Source of the DNA: JACKOB01 sp024234575
GTDB taxonomy: Bacteria > Pseudomonadota > Gammaproteobacteria > Pseudomonadales > Oleiphilaceae
Reading direction: 5' to 3'
NCBI GenBank assembly: GCA_051208035.1
Contig: JBPJFZ010000006.1
Coordinates: 62,001-126,000, forward strand
Length of the DNA stretch: 64,000 nt
Shown here piece by piece: positions 8,374 to 17,025 of the stretch. The notes under the pieces are model-generated. The model was not told the origin of the DNA, did not search any database, and saw nothing but the letters and a program-made list of their open reading frames with translations. Position numbers and translations under genes: made by a program. Positions within the stretch are counted from its first letter, which is position 1; each line of letters begins with the position of its first letter.

Positions 8374-8673
8374 ATGAAGTCGTTAATCGTGGCGGTGCTG
8401 ATGGTCGTTAGTCTGCAGGTTTATGCTGGCTGCGAGTCAACCATGGTTGAAGGTGGCCACACGGCCCTAAAAATAAAAGATGCCAAAGCTGGAGCCTTTG
8501 AAGAAGCAAAAGATGCATGCCCGGCGGGTGATATAACGCCCGCCAGTCTTGACTGCACCAAAGTAGATGGGGATATTGGCGTAGCAGGTAAGCCCGCGAT
8601 ACGATGCATCCAGCAAGTTTATTGCAATATTTGTGGGGATGACCTGGCACGCAAATATGAAGCGCTTGAATAA
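8374..8673 (+). CDS. small secreted Cys-rich protein
   Basis: A 99-residue protein with a clear signal peptide (cleavage after VYA, residue 18). The mature part has six cysteines, ending in YCNICGDD, so disulfides or a metal site are likely. It starts one base after the metallophosphatase stop codon and so is almost certainly translated from the same message. I do not recognise the family. The tight linkage suggests a partner or stabiliser of the lectin-phosphatase (inference). Confidence 0.75.
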   Translation: MKSLIVAVLMVVSLQVYAGCESTMVEGGHTALKIKDAKAGAFEEAKDACPAGDITPASLDCTKVDGDIGVAGKPAIRCIQQVYCNICGDDLARKYEALE

Positions 8674-9184
8674 CGTCAAGCGTCTTATCAGCCTTGCAAA
8701 AGGGGCCCCGGCAGGCAGGCTGCTGGGCGTTTCTGCACTTTATGCTGCCAGCGCTCTGGCTGATTTGGCTAGCCCGGAACCAGATTCTGCAACTCTCCAA
8801 CATTCTCATTCGCACCATCATACACATAGCGAGCACAGATCAAACCGCCAGGTCGAGCACGGTCCGGCACAGGCGAGTAAGCCATTTGCGTGTGAGCTAC
8901 CAATAGTTTCGAGTCTGTGTCGCGAATATCAGGTCATTGAAAACAGTATCGAGAAAACTGCAACCAAGCTAAATGAAGGACACCAGTCGATGGGGGGTTC
9001 TTTTCATTCTGGCCACTGTCCGGCAACAGCGATAATTGGCCGCTGCCACAACATTCCCTATAACGAACACGACCACGAGTCTCCAATATATAGCAATTTT
9101 TACTATCAAAGCGATGCACAGATCTGGCAGACAGCGGATATTCAAGAAACCTGTTTAAACCTTGGAGGAGTTTTCGAAAAATGA
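8657..9184 (+). CDS. small secreted Cys/His-rich protein, paralogue of next gene
   Basis: About 175 residues, with a basic N-terminus, one hydrophobic segment ending ASALA (signal peptide), a His-rich stretch HSHSHHHTHSEH, and a C-terminal domain of about 95 residues with conserved cysteines and an IYSNFYYQ motif. The same C-terminal layout is found in the next gene, so the two are tandem paralogues. The cysteine in DGCESM of the neighbour is His here (EGHQSM). The His run could bind divalent metal. The frame overlaps the previous gene by 17 bases; the start (8633, 8639 or 8657) is uncertain because no strong ribosome site is seen. Confidence 0.68.
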   Translation: MKRLNNVKRLISLAKGAPAGRLLGVSALYAASALADLASPEPDSATLQHSHSHHHTHSEHRSNRQVEHGPAQASKPFACELPIVSSLCREYQVIENSIEKTATKLNEGHQSMGGSFHSGHCPATAIIGRCHNIPYNEHDHESPIYSNFYYQSDAQIWQTADIQETCLNLGGVFEK

Positions 9185-9615
9185 AAGCTGCATCAACGCT
9201 TTTTTTGCTTATCTGCTCATGGCATTTGAACGCAACAACGCCTGCCACGGACGTCAATAACAACGACAATTATTCTACATTGCCGCCCTCCGGAAACGCT
9301 AACACCAGCAGCTATAGCTGCAACCTTATTACTCACTCCGGGCAGTGTCGCACATACCAAATTCTAGTCAGCGCCCAAGATAGTTTGACCGAACTGCAAG
9401 ACGGCTGCGAATCCATGACAGGGATATTTAAGCAGGCCCATTGCCCCTCAACTAACGCAATTGCGAAGTGCACGGATATTGTCCGAAATTACAATCAACC
9501 AGACGTCATTTATGATAACTACTACTACCAAGTAGAGGGGCTACAATTACATGGTGCGTCTTTAGCCTATGTCTGTGCAGAGCTAGGTGGAGACTTTTCG
9601 CAGCTTAGCCAGTGA
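9181..9615 (+). CDS. small secreted Cys-rich protein, paralogue of previous gene
   Basis: A 144-residue exported protein with a signal peptide ending near ATTPA. The mature domain repeats the pattern of the preceding gene: C, SGQC, GCESM, HCP, AKC, IYDNYYYQ, then C and LGGDF at the end. Start and upstream stop overlap as ATGA, which indicates translational coupling, and GGAG lies about 12 bases upstream. Function unknown; operon position points to a role with the lectin-phosphatase. Its 3' end overlaps the convergent DUF808 gene by 33 bases. Confidence 0.72.
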   Translation: MKAASTLFLLICSWHLNATTPATDVNNNDNYSTLPPSGNANTSSYSCNLITHSGQCRTYQILVSAQDSLTELQDGCESMTGIFKQAHCPSTNAIAKCTDIVRNYNQPDVIYDNYYYQVEGLQLHGASLAYVCAELGGDFSQLSQ

Positions 9616-10530
9616 TGAAACTACCCCTAGCACCAGCGCACCAGAGAGCACTCCGAATACCCCCTCAATCAGCATTGGCACCAGCACAGTCAAAAAACCC
9701 GATGCGAAAGGCACGGCAGCACTAGCCGTTTCAACACCATGCATCAAATCGTGGGAAAACGGCATGCCGTGCATCAGGATACTACCCCCGACCAAAAACA
9801 TCGCGATCGTTCCGATAATTGAAATTGCTTTCATCAACTTCGGTGCAGCGGCAAGTATCCATGAACCAGCACGTCGCTTTGCGGCTGACCAGTAGGACGC
9901 GCGTTGGTCTTCCATAAGATACATGCCTGCATCATCAAGCCGCACAATACCGGCGACCAACGCGTAAACACCTATCGTCATGACTGCGGCAATGCCGGCA
10001 ACAACCAACACTTGCGTCAAAAATGGCTGACTCTGAACGGTTCCCAAAGCAATAACGATTATTTCAGCCGAGAGAATAAAATCTGTGCGTACGGCCCCTT
10101 TAATTTTATTTTTTTCAAATTCAACCATGTTAACGCTGGGGTCGGCCAACGCCCGAAGCTTGTCCTGGTGTTCCGCTTCGGCATCTTCCTCTGGATGCAA
10201 ATACTTGTGCGCTATTTTCTCGAATCCCTCATAGCACAGGTAGGCTCCCCCAATCATTAACAAGGGCGTAATGGCCCACGGCAGAAACGCACTAATGGCT
10301 AGCGCCAGGGGTACGAGAATCAGTTTATTGAGCATTGACCCCTTAAAAACCGCCCAAACAACCGGTAACTCTCTATCGGCCCGCACCCCCGTGACTTTTT
10401 CGGCGTTTAGAGCAAGGTCATCTCCCAACACGCCCGCTGTTTTTTTAGCGGCGACTTTTGACATCACTGCAACGTCATCAAGTAAGGTCGCAATATCATC
10501 GAGAAGCGCAAACAAGCTGGTACCGGCCAT
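9583..10530 (-). CDS. DUF808 (YedI-family) inner-membrane protein
   Basis: A 315-residue membrane protein of the DUF808 family, which includes E. coli YedI. The start MAGTSLFALLDDIATLLDD is the typical family N-terminus, followed by about five to six hydrophobic segments in residues 65-310. Biochemical function is unknown. AAGGA lies 9 bases before the ATG at 10530. The length is normal for the family. It is a single-gene unit, convergent with the small secreted-protein operon, with a 33-base overlap at the 3' ends. Confidence 0.92.
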   Translation of the reverse strand: MAGTSLFALLDDIATLLDDVAVMSKVAAKKTAGVLGDDLALNAEKVTGVRADRELPVVWAVFKGSMLNKLILVPLALAISAFLPWAITPLLMIGGAYLCYEGFEKIAHKYLHPEEDAEAEHQDKLRALADPSVNMVEFEKNKIKGAVRTDFILSAEIIVIALGTVQSQPFLTQVLVVAGIAAVMTIGVYALVAGIVRLDDAGMYLMEDQRASYWSAAKRRAGSWILAAAPKLMKAISIIGTIAMFLVGGSILMHGMPFSHDLMHGVETASAAVPFASGFLTVLVPMLIEGVFGVLSGALVLGVVSSLAKLRKVST

Positions 10531-10796
10531 AAAATTTCATCCTTGTAATTAGCTATTAACTGAGGAGCGCATTCTAGCATTAATTTGTCTTCCCTCTATT
10601 GCCGATAGAATGTCGGTAATGAAACCAACAAATTAAATTCTTTAGCGTCACTTTTCTTGGAAACTTGTTAACCAGTAAATAGTTTGAGACCTGGCCAAGC
10701 TGTATGCTGATAAGGTTAAGGATTGATCAGCAGTTCATTGGCAGTCAGTTGTTTTGCAAATGATGACTCTCCCATGTGAATAAACGGAATAAGGTA

Positions 10797-12056
10797 ATGA
10801 TTAAGATTAAGAGCCCTGTCAAATATTTCAAACCGTCCCTGGGGATGAGAAGCGCCTGTATTTCACTCTTATTCGGCACCGTACTATTAACAGGCTGCTC
10901 CACGTTAGGGTTAAATAATGATGAAGATGCTGTTGAGCAACAGAAAGACGTTGTAACACCTTCGAAGTCAAAACCAGCGCAGCCATCTGTGTCAGCATCA
11001 TCCTCGGTCAGACAAACAGAACCTCAGGCTCCTGCATCTAAAGCACAGGATACCAAGGTGGCAAAAGCAGAAGCGGCGCCGGTTGTGCCCCCAAGAAGTA
11101 GCCAGCCAGCCTCAACACCCAGCTTTAAAGAGCCGAAAGCTCTGCAAGACATGCGTGCCTTTTCGACAGACATGATCAGGGGCCGCTACACCGCAACGGA
11201 ACAAACAGCCAAAGTTGCCGCGCCCAGTACCAAACAGTCAGCGAAAACGGCTTACTCACCACCGGTAGTAAGCGAATCAAGCCGCCCGCCTGTTGCTACA
11301 AAAACCGTCGCAACGGCTGCAGCTGTCACGGCAACAACAATAGCCGCGGCCACTGAACAACCAAAAGCACCAGCGAATGCTGTAAAAACCACGCAAAAAC
11401 AGACCGTGGCTGCCGCTCCAAAAGCTGCCCCCCCACATACTCCCGAACAGGAAGAAGTGACCGCTGCACAGGTAAATGAGATTATCGAGAAACAGCCGAC
11501 CGCCGCCGGTGTAGAAACAGTGGCATTACTAGATAAGCCAAAAGAAAAACAAGCGCCAAAAGTAGCAGAAGCTGTGGCTCGCGTTGCTGCAGAGAAGCCA
11601 ACCAAAACCAAGACAGACTTGGTAACCCAGGCTTTAACAGGCAAACGACCGGCCGCAATTGGCATTTGGTCCATTGAAGAAAACTGGGATGGCCAGCATC
11701 CTGGCGAGTGTCGTCTGTCAACACCTACCATTCAGATCGACCAGGAAGGCTATGCAACGCAGGTGTCTTTTGATGTGATTAACGGAGTCTTATTCGTCAA
11801 TACGTCAACGAACATCGATATCTCCCTCAAAGATGTAGGTATCCGTTTTGGTAACGGAGCGATAGAAGCGTTTAGTGATAACCATTTTGCCAATAATGCC
11901 GTTTGGACCGGCAACCTAAATAACGCGCTAAAGAACCACGATGAGCTTAATCTGGTATTAGGTGGTAGCGAACTGGGTAAGCGTCGCCAACAAGCCACAA
12001 TAAACCTTAATGACCTGAAACAAGCCTTCGCATGGTACCAACACTGCAATAACTAA
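10797..12056 (+). CDS. Ala/Pro/Thr-rich lipoprotein with C-terminal beta domain
   Basis: About 419 residues. A signal sequence ends in the lipobox LLTGC (Cys about residue 34). Residues about 40-290 are a low-complexity Ala/Pro/Thr/Lys-rich linker that could span the periplasm, like the stalks of wall-anchoring lipoproteins. The last 130 residues are compact, with GIWSIEENWDG and a conserved-looking pair of cysteines (GECRL and QHCNN). I know no function for this domain. ATG 10797 has GGA 8 bases upstream; ATG 10845 is also possible and would give a shorter n-region. Monocistronic. Confidence 0.72.
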   Translation: MIKIKSPVKYFKPSLGMRSACISLLFGTVLLTGCSTLGLNNDEDAVEQQKDVVTPSKSKPAQPSVSASSSVRQTEPQAPASKAQDTKVAKAEAAPVVPPRSSQPASTPSFKEPKALQDMRAFSTDMIRGRYTATEQTAKVAAPSTKQSAKTAYSPPVVSESSRPPVATKTVATAAAVTATTIAAATEQPKAPANAVKTTQKQTVAAAPKAAPPHTPEQEEVTAAQVNEIIEKQPTAAGVETVALLDKPKEKQAPKVAEAVARVAAEKPTKTKTDLVTQALTGKRPAAIGIWSIEENWDGQHPGECRLSTPTIQIDQEGYATQVSFDVINGVLFVNTSTNIDISLKDVGIRFGNGAIEAFSDNHFANNAVWTGNLNNALKNHDELNLVLGGSELGKRRQQATINLNDLKQAFAWYQHCNN

Positions 12057-12151
12057 TTGTATCTGCTGAGCACAGCCTCATAGCGGCTGCCGTTACGACG
12101 TGGCAGTGTGGCAATTTCCGCCTGACATCAACGCTTCAAAAAGGCATAATA

Positions 12152-12169
12152 GCCTCATTTTTTTGAGGC
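12152..12169 (+). promoter_or_regulatory. hairpin covering the ribosome site of the phnA-like gene
   Basis: GCCTCA-TTTTTT-TGAGGC is a perfect 6-base-pair hairpin with a U-rich loop, 7 bases before the ATG at 12177. The only plausible Shine-Dalgarno sequence, TGAGG, is in the 3' arm, so the structure would limit translation initiation. It could instead be a weak terminator of upstream transcription. Confidence 0.4.
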
Positions 12170-12176
12170 CTATAAC

Positions 12177-12758
12177 ATGACGACAGAACAAAAGCTGATT
12201 CAACGATGTGATTCGAAATGCGAGCTCTGCTCTGCTGCATCACACCTTACCGCCTTTCCCATTCCGCCGGACTCTGACAATAGTGCCGAAAAAAGCATCA
12301 TGCTTTGCGAAGTCTGCCTGGGTCAAATAGCTAACCCTGATACCACTGACGCAAAGCATTGGCGCTGCCTGAACGATAGCATGTGGAGCCAGGAGCCCGC
12401 CGTACAAGTGATGGCATGGCGACAGTTAAAGCAGCTGTCAAACATGGGCGAAACCTGGGCACAGGACTTACTCGACATGCTCTATCTTGAAGAAGCCGTT
12501 ATGCAATGGGCACAGGCCACGCAACCCGCCCCTGTTGATCCCAACCATGAGCCGACACTCGACTGCAATGGTGCTGTATTACAAGCAGGCGATACCGTAA
12601 CCCTCATTAAAGACCTGGATGTCAAAGGTGCCAACTTTACCGCCAAACGTGGCACGGCGGTACGAGGCATATCACTGACGTCTAATCCGGAGCATATCGA
12701 AGGCCGTGTTAATGGTACACGTATCGTGATTCTCACCTGTTTTGTGAAAAAGTCTTAA
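12177..12758 (+). CDS. PhnA/YjdM-family zinc-ribbon protein
   Basis: A 193-residue PhnA-domain protein. The N-terminal zinc ribbon has CELC and a second pair CEVC near residues 17-46. The C-terminal PhnA domain is recognisable by VLQAGDTVTLIKDLDVKG and a closing RVNGTRIVILT segment. Despite the old name (alkylphosphonate uptake), members are not phosphonate enzymes and their role is unclear. This is the longer two-part form with a helical insert between ribbon and domain. A hairpin covers its ribosome site, and a symmetrical stem-loop follows the stop. Confidence 0.9.
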   Translation: MTTEQKLIQRCDSKCELCSAASHLTAFPIPPDSDNSAEKSIMLCEVCLGQIANPDTTDAKHWRCLNDSMWSQEPAVQVMAWRQLKQLSNMGETWAQDLLDMLYLEEAVMQWAQATQPAPVDPNHEPTLDCNGAVLQAGDTVTLIKDLDVKGANFTAKRGTAVRGISLTSNPEHIEGRVNGTRIVILTCFVKKS

Positions 12759-12774
12759 AGCAGATTTAAACTCA

Positions 12775-12805
12775 AGCCGTATGAGGGTCCATGTCCCTCA
12801 TGGCT
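12775..12805. terminator. intergenic stem-loop between convergent genes
   Basis: AGCC and ATGAGGG pair with CCCTCAT and GGCT around a 7-base loop, with a 2-base bulge on one side. It lies between the phnA-like gene and the histidine-kinase gene that converge here, so it may act in both directions. The T-tracts are short, hence moderate confidence. Confidence 0.5.
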
Positions 12806-12825
12806 TGTGTCTGCTTTGACAAACG

Positions 12826-15018
12826 CTAATCCCGAGCCGGTAAAACCAACAAAAACTTAGCCCCCCTATCGCAATTGATGACATCTACCTTTGCCCGCAT
12901 GGCACGCGCTAACTGATCAACCAACGCCAGGCCGATGCCGGTACCTACAGTTTCGCGGGTCAGCTCACTTTCTACCCGATAGAATAAGCGAAAGATTTTA
13001 CCCAGTTGGGATTTGGGAATTCCCGGACCAAAGTCTCTTACAAAAAACTCGACCCGGCCGGCATCCCCACTGACTCCGTTCACACCAATCTGAAGTTCTT
13101 TGCGCTCGGCTTTAGACGAAAACTTAATAGCATTGTCCACAAGGTTGATAATAATTTGCTGAAAGAAGTCCTCATCAACCATCACCTCTTTGTCTTTTAA
13201 TTCAGGATCTGCCTGCAGCGCCACTGTAAACCCAGCCGCTTCGCACTGATACAGTATTTTGGCGTTGATCAGGTCGACCAACTCGCCAACTGTGTGCGCT
13301 TTTAGCGTTGCCTGCAGTTCATTTTTATTAAATCTGGCCAGTTGCAGCACATTGTTTATCAAGCGCGAAAGTCGCTCACTCTCATCATAAATAAAGTCGT
13401 AATACTCTTTTTTCTTATCTTCACTGGCCCACCCGGCTTTTAAAATCTCTCCATACATACGGATTGCGGTAAGTGGTGTTTTTAGTTCATGGCTTACCGC
13501 CGACACAAAATCTTGCTGCTGCTGACCCAAGCGAATTTGCCTTGCCCCCAGGCGATACAATAGAAGGCTTCCTGCCCCAAGAATGATCAGATAGATAACA
13601 GCGGTATAGTTAATAACGCTGACGGTCTCGGACACGGGGAGCTGGCTGACAGTGAATAACATCTCCAGATTTTCGAAAGGCGCCAGCAATGTTGATCTGT
13701 GCAACAATTCACCACGTAATTGTGAAGCATCATCAAGATAACGTTGATAACGGCTCGCCTGCACATTAAGCAGCACATCATCTTGATACGCCAAAACCAA
13801 ATGCGCTATGGCAGATAACTCGGTAGTTTTAAATGCCGTAACGACATGCCGCTGCAGAAACGCCTGCTGATCAAACAGCGCCCCTTGGATATAGCGCTGT
13901 CCCTGGCTCCACACCTGTCGATACAACACAAAATGCCCGCTACCCAAAAGGCTAAACCCGTAGGGCTCGACATCACTCTCGAACAGGCTGACCTGTTGCG
14001 CTGTTGATGTCCTCTCATCTGCGAGTACCTCGGCAGATTGTGTTATCACCGACTGCTCTTTACGGCTCTCCCGCTTTAACTGAGCATCAGGTAAAAAGGC
14101 GGCTGACTGTTTTTCATTGATTAAAGGGCCATTATTTTGCTGATAATTCAGCTCAATAGGCAGATCCTTTACTTTGCCCAAGGTGTTGGCGCTTCCTTTT
14201 TTGCTTTTACTCTCTGTCGGCGCTTGCGTTAGCCGCTGAAAACCCGCATTAAAATCTGCCTCATCTTCACGCGCTTCCATCATCGGTGCAGAACTTGCCA
14301 GTTCGGCGGGTGCGGGTGCGGGTGAAACCGCCAAGACCTGATCACGATCTTCTACCTTTGCCTCCTGACGCCTTTCGTAAAGTTTACCAGGCGCTGAGGC
14401 TATGCCAGAGACCACCGATGATAGCTGTTCGCCTAACGAATCCTCCGCATACGGTGATTCATTTTCTACCTTTTCGGCGATGACACCTGCTCTATCCGTA
14501 AACTTTGCCTTGTCCGGTCGCTTTTTAACCAGACGATTATCCTGCAATACACTGATCATCTCGCCCACCAACACTTTACGCTGGGCGATGTCAGTGGTGG
14601 TTAATCCATATTTCAAGGCATCTACCGGGTCATCTGGTAGCAGTGGTGAATGCACCACACCTTCGGCATTAACTTGAAAATAACCCAGCAATCCCGGTGA
14701 TAAATCAGGGTCTGGCAGGTCTGATAAAGGCGACCGCTGGAGATATGCCACCGCGGGGTCACCACTGACCACTAGAAATTGAAAATCGGCAAACCGACGA
14801 CTTTCTTCCTTTTCGATAAACGCTAACAAATCGAGATTGACACGGTTAGCAAACTCTTGCGCCTGACGACTGTACTGAAAAAACGTTTCCCATTTCAGCT
14901 GGCTGTAGGCATGCATCACCAGCACTATCGCCGGAATACAGAGTGCTACTAAAAAAGCACACACAGCCCAACGCAATAATCGGATACGCTTGCTTAGTGA
15001 ATGACTGCTCTGTGCCAT
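12826..15018 (-). CDS. membrane sensor histidine kinase
   Basis: A 730-residue kinase. Residues about 15-35 form the first membrane segment and about 468-488 the second. Between them is an unusually large exported region of about 430 residues with a low-complexity, charged middle (about 160-340) and no sensor domain I recognise. The cytoplasmic part is complete: HisKA with His510 in SHELKTPL, N-box NLVDNAIKFS, G1 DFGPGIP, G2 GTGIGLAL. It lies 6 bases after the response-regulator gene and forms an operon with it. The divergent PspA-like operon suggests that it senses envelope stress (inference). Confidence 0.92.
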   Translation of the reverse strand: MAQSSHSLSKRIRLLRWAVCAFLVALCIPAIVLVMHAYSQLKWETFFQYSRQAQEFANRVNLDLLAFIEKEESRRFADFQFLVVSGDPAVAYLQRSPLSDLPDPDLSPGLLGYFQVNAEGVVHSPLLPDDPVDALKYGLTTTDIAQRKVLVGEMISVLQDNRLVKKRPDKAKFTDRAGVIAEKVENESPYAEDSLGEQLSSVVSGIASAPGKLYERRQEAKVEDRDQVLAVSPAPAPAELASSAPMMEAREDEADFNAGFQRLTQAPTESKSKKGSANTLGKVKDLPIELNYQQNNGPLINEKQSAAFLPDAQLKRESRKEQSVITQSAEVLADERTSTAQQVSLFESDVEPYGFSLLGSGHFVLYRQVWSQGQRYIQGALFDQQAFLQRHVVTAFKTTELSAIAHLVLAYQDDVLLNVQASRYQRYLDDASQLRGELLHRSTLLAPFENLEMLFTVSQLPVSETVSVINYTAVIYLIILGAGSLLLYRLGARQIRLGQQQQDFVSAVSHELKTPLTAIRMYGEILKAGWASEDKKKEYYDFIYDESERLSRLINNVLQLARFNKNELQATLKAHTVGELVDLINAKILYQCEAAGFTVALQADPELKDKEVMVDEDFFQQIIINLVDNAIKFSSKAERKELQIGVNGVSGDAGRVEFFVRDFGPGIPKSQLGKIFRLFYRVESELTRETVGTGIGLALVDQLARAMRAKVDVINCDRGAKFLLVLPARD

Positions 15019-15024
15019 AAGGAA

Positions 15025-15726
15025 TTACTCTGCGCTCATCAGGCGATAACCTTCACCACGAACGGTCACCAACAGCGAGGGATTTTTGCTGTCACTTTCT
15101 ATTTTACGGCGCAGTTTGGCAATGTGAATATCAACGGTTCGGGTTTCTATTTCTAAATTTTTGCCGTACCCCCACACTTTATGCAACAGCTCTTCACGGG
15201 TAATTGGCCGCTCTTGGTTTCGCAGCAAGTAAGTTAGAATGTCAACTTCACGACGGGTAAACACCTGCGCCTGACTTCCTTTGTGCCCATTCAGCGTTCG
15301 CGTATCTATGACAACATCAGCAAACGTCAGTTGGCTAAGGTCTTCCTGCACAGATCGGGAGCGCCGCAAGACAGCTTCTACCCGTAATACCAGTTGCGCC
15401 ACCGAAAAAGGCTTGGCGACATAATCATCCGCGCCAAGACTCAAACCCTGAATAATGGCGTCATCGGTATTTTTCGCGGTTAGCATAATAATCGGCTGCT
15501 CTTTGTCTTGCTGCCTTATGTGCCGACAAATCTCGAAACCATCCATGCCCGGCAACATGACATCCAACAGCACCATGTCGTAACGGCCAGTCCGCGCCTT
15601 TTGCAAACCATCGAGTCCATCGCCACTAAAATCAACGTCGTAGCCATGATAGACAAAGACATCCACCAGCCCGGTACGAATGGCGATTTCATCTTCAACA
15701 ATGAGTAATTTCAGTTTCTTTTCCAT
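15025..15726 (-). CDS. OmpR-family response regulator
   Basis: A 233-residue two-domain regulator. The receiver has phospho-acceptor Asp55 in LLDVMLPG, Thr83 and Lys105; the C-terminal winged-helix domain (about 135-230) shows RREVDILTYLL and TVDIHIAKLRRKIE, ending in VRGEGYRL. It would be phosphorylated by the kinase encoded 6 bases downstream. I chose ATG 15726, giving the usual MEKKLKLLIVEDE start with AGG 9 bases upstream, over a GTG at 15762. The short gap to the divergent PspA-like gene (161 bases) probably carries the promoter it controls. Confidence 0.95.
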   Translation of the reverse strand: MEKKLKLLIVEDEIAIRTGLVDVFVYHGYDVDFSGDGLDGLQKARTGRYDMVLLDVMLPGMDGFEICRHIRQQDKEQPIIMLTAKNTDDAIIQGLSLGADDYVAKPFSVAQLVLRVEAVLRRSRSVQEDLSQLTFADVVIDTRTLNGHKGSQAQVFTRREVDILTYLLRNQERPITREELLHKVWGYGKNLEIETRTVDIHIAKLRRKIESDSKNPSLLVTVRGEGYRLMSAE

Positions 15727-15887
15727 GTTTAACAGCCTAGCAAGACAGCGCAGGATTCGCACCTGCCTGTTGGTAAAACTTATGTAAAAGTACGCCCCAC
15801 AGTTTTACCTGGCGGTGTCTCAAATTATCTGTGCAGCACTTTTATAGTGGACTCATCATCCAACACACAAGGCACAGGAGACAACCC

Positions 15888-16436
15888 ATGGCATTACTGA
15901 AAAGGTTTAATCAATTACTGCATGCAGACATTCACGCCATGCTGGATCAGATTGAAGATCCATCAGCTTTACTAAAACAATCGATCAGAGAAATGGAAGC
16001 AGCGTTGTTAAAAAACCAGCTGCAGTTGCAGCAGCTTCAATCAGACCATGAGCGTCTAACGGGGGTAGAAGCATCACTCAGCACGGAGCTTTGCCGTATT
16101 GAAGAATCCCTCGACTTGGCAATCGACGCGAAAGACGATGCGCTGGCCAAAAACCTCGTCAGACGCAAACTACAATCGACCAACCTGTTGCAGACCATCA
16201 AGAGCCAGAACCAACAACGTCTCGAATCCATTGCCAAGCAAGAGAAGCAAATACTGCAGCAACAAATGACGATTGACGGGTTGAAACAAAAATGCGCCGC
16301 ACTGACAGAACCTTCCCAACCGATATCTTGTTCCGATGACTTTGCTATGACTATTACGGCCGACGATATCGACATCGCCCTGCTACGTGAAAAACAGCGG
16401 CGCGCCAACAAAGATAAACAAGGAGGTGCACAATGA
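15888..16436 (+). CDS. PspA/IM30-family membrane-stress protein
   Basis: A 182-residue, almost wholly helical protein, shorter than E. coli PspA (about 220 residues). The N-terminus (MALLKRFNQLLHADIHAML) is the amphipathic helix that binds membranes in this family, followed by QIEDPSALLKQSIREME and a long coiled coil rich in Gln, Leu and Lys (about 35-150). It probably supports damaged inner membrane. CAGGAG lies 7 bases before the ATG at 15888. It is the first gene of a three-gene operon (ATGA overlap with the next), divergent from the two-component genes. Confidence 0.88.
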   Translation: MALLKRFNQLLHADIHAMLDQIEDPSALLKQSIREMEAALLKNQLQLQQLQSDHERLTGVEASLSTELCRIEESLDLAIDAKDDALAKNLVRRKLQSTNLLQTIKSQNQQRLESIAKQEKQILQQQMTIDGLKQKCAALTEPSQPISCSDDFAMTITADDIDIALLREKQRRANKDKQGGAQ

Positions 16437-17008
16437 AACACCTTAGTTTTGCCCAAAGCGCAACTATCGGATTTGCCGTCAGCCTTTTAGGAAGCGTTCT
16501 TTTTTACGTGTTGACGTTGGTATTGCCCGCATCCTATTCGTTAGAAATCGCTGCTGCGGTGGTGTGTATTGCCTACATTGTCATGCTCATCGCCAAACAC
16601 CCTCGTAAAACAGGCATGCTTGGCGTACCGGCAGTACTCATCATGTTAATGATCGTTTTGACTTTTCTCACACCTTCCGCCCTGGTAACGCTTAGTGCAT
16701 TGGCTGGTTTTATATGGCTGGCTCGTTCCACCTACTACTACCAAAGCATCTTTTGCGCGTTGGCAGACATGCTGTTGACGATGCTGTCTTTCATCGTTGC
16801 AGCCTCAGCCTTTCGCTATCACCAAAGCGTGTTTCTAGGGTTCTGGGTTTTCTTTCTGCTGCAGTCACTCACGGCGTTTATCCCTAAAAAACTGACCGGA
16901 ACAAAACAGCCATTGATGGAAAGCACACCCTCTGAAAGCGCCAATGCGGAATTCAATCAAGCCCAGCAAGCCGCCGAAGCGGCACTGCAAAAACTTGTTA
17001 ATCACTAA
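16433..17008 (+). CDS. multipass membrane protein of the PspA-like operon
   Basis: A 191-residue inner-membrane protein with about five hydrophobic segments between residues 10 and 145 and a polar, Gln/Ala-rich C-terminal tail. The start overlaps the previous stop as ATGA and has a strong AAGGAGGTG ribosome site. No family is recognised. Between a PspA-like protein and a VWA protein, it may be the membrane anchor or receptor of the complex (inference). Confidence 0.82.
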   Translation: MKHLSFAQSATIGFAVSLLGSVLFYVLTLVLPASYSLEIAAAVVCIAYIVMLIAKHPRKTGMLGVPAVLIMLMIVLTFLTPSALVTLSALAGFIWLARSTYYYQSIFCALADMLLTMLSFIVAASAFRYHQSVFLGFWVFFLLQSLTAFIPKKLTGTKQPLMESTPSESANAEFNQAQQAAEAALQKLVNH

Positions 17009-17025
17009 TACCAGGAGAGATCGAC

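Noticed and set aside
11252..11731. 159-residue minus-strand frame inside the Ala/Pro-rich lipoprotein gene
   Set aside because: Its Val/Ala/Cys-rich sequence is the mirror of the low-complexity linker on the other strand.
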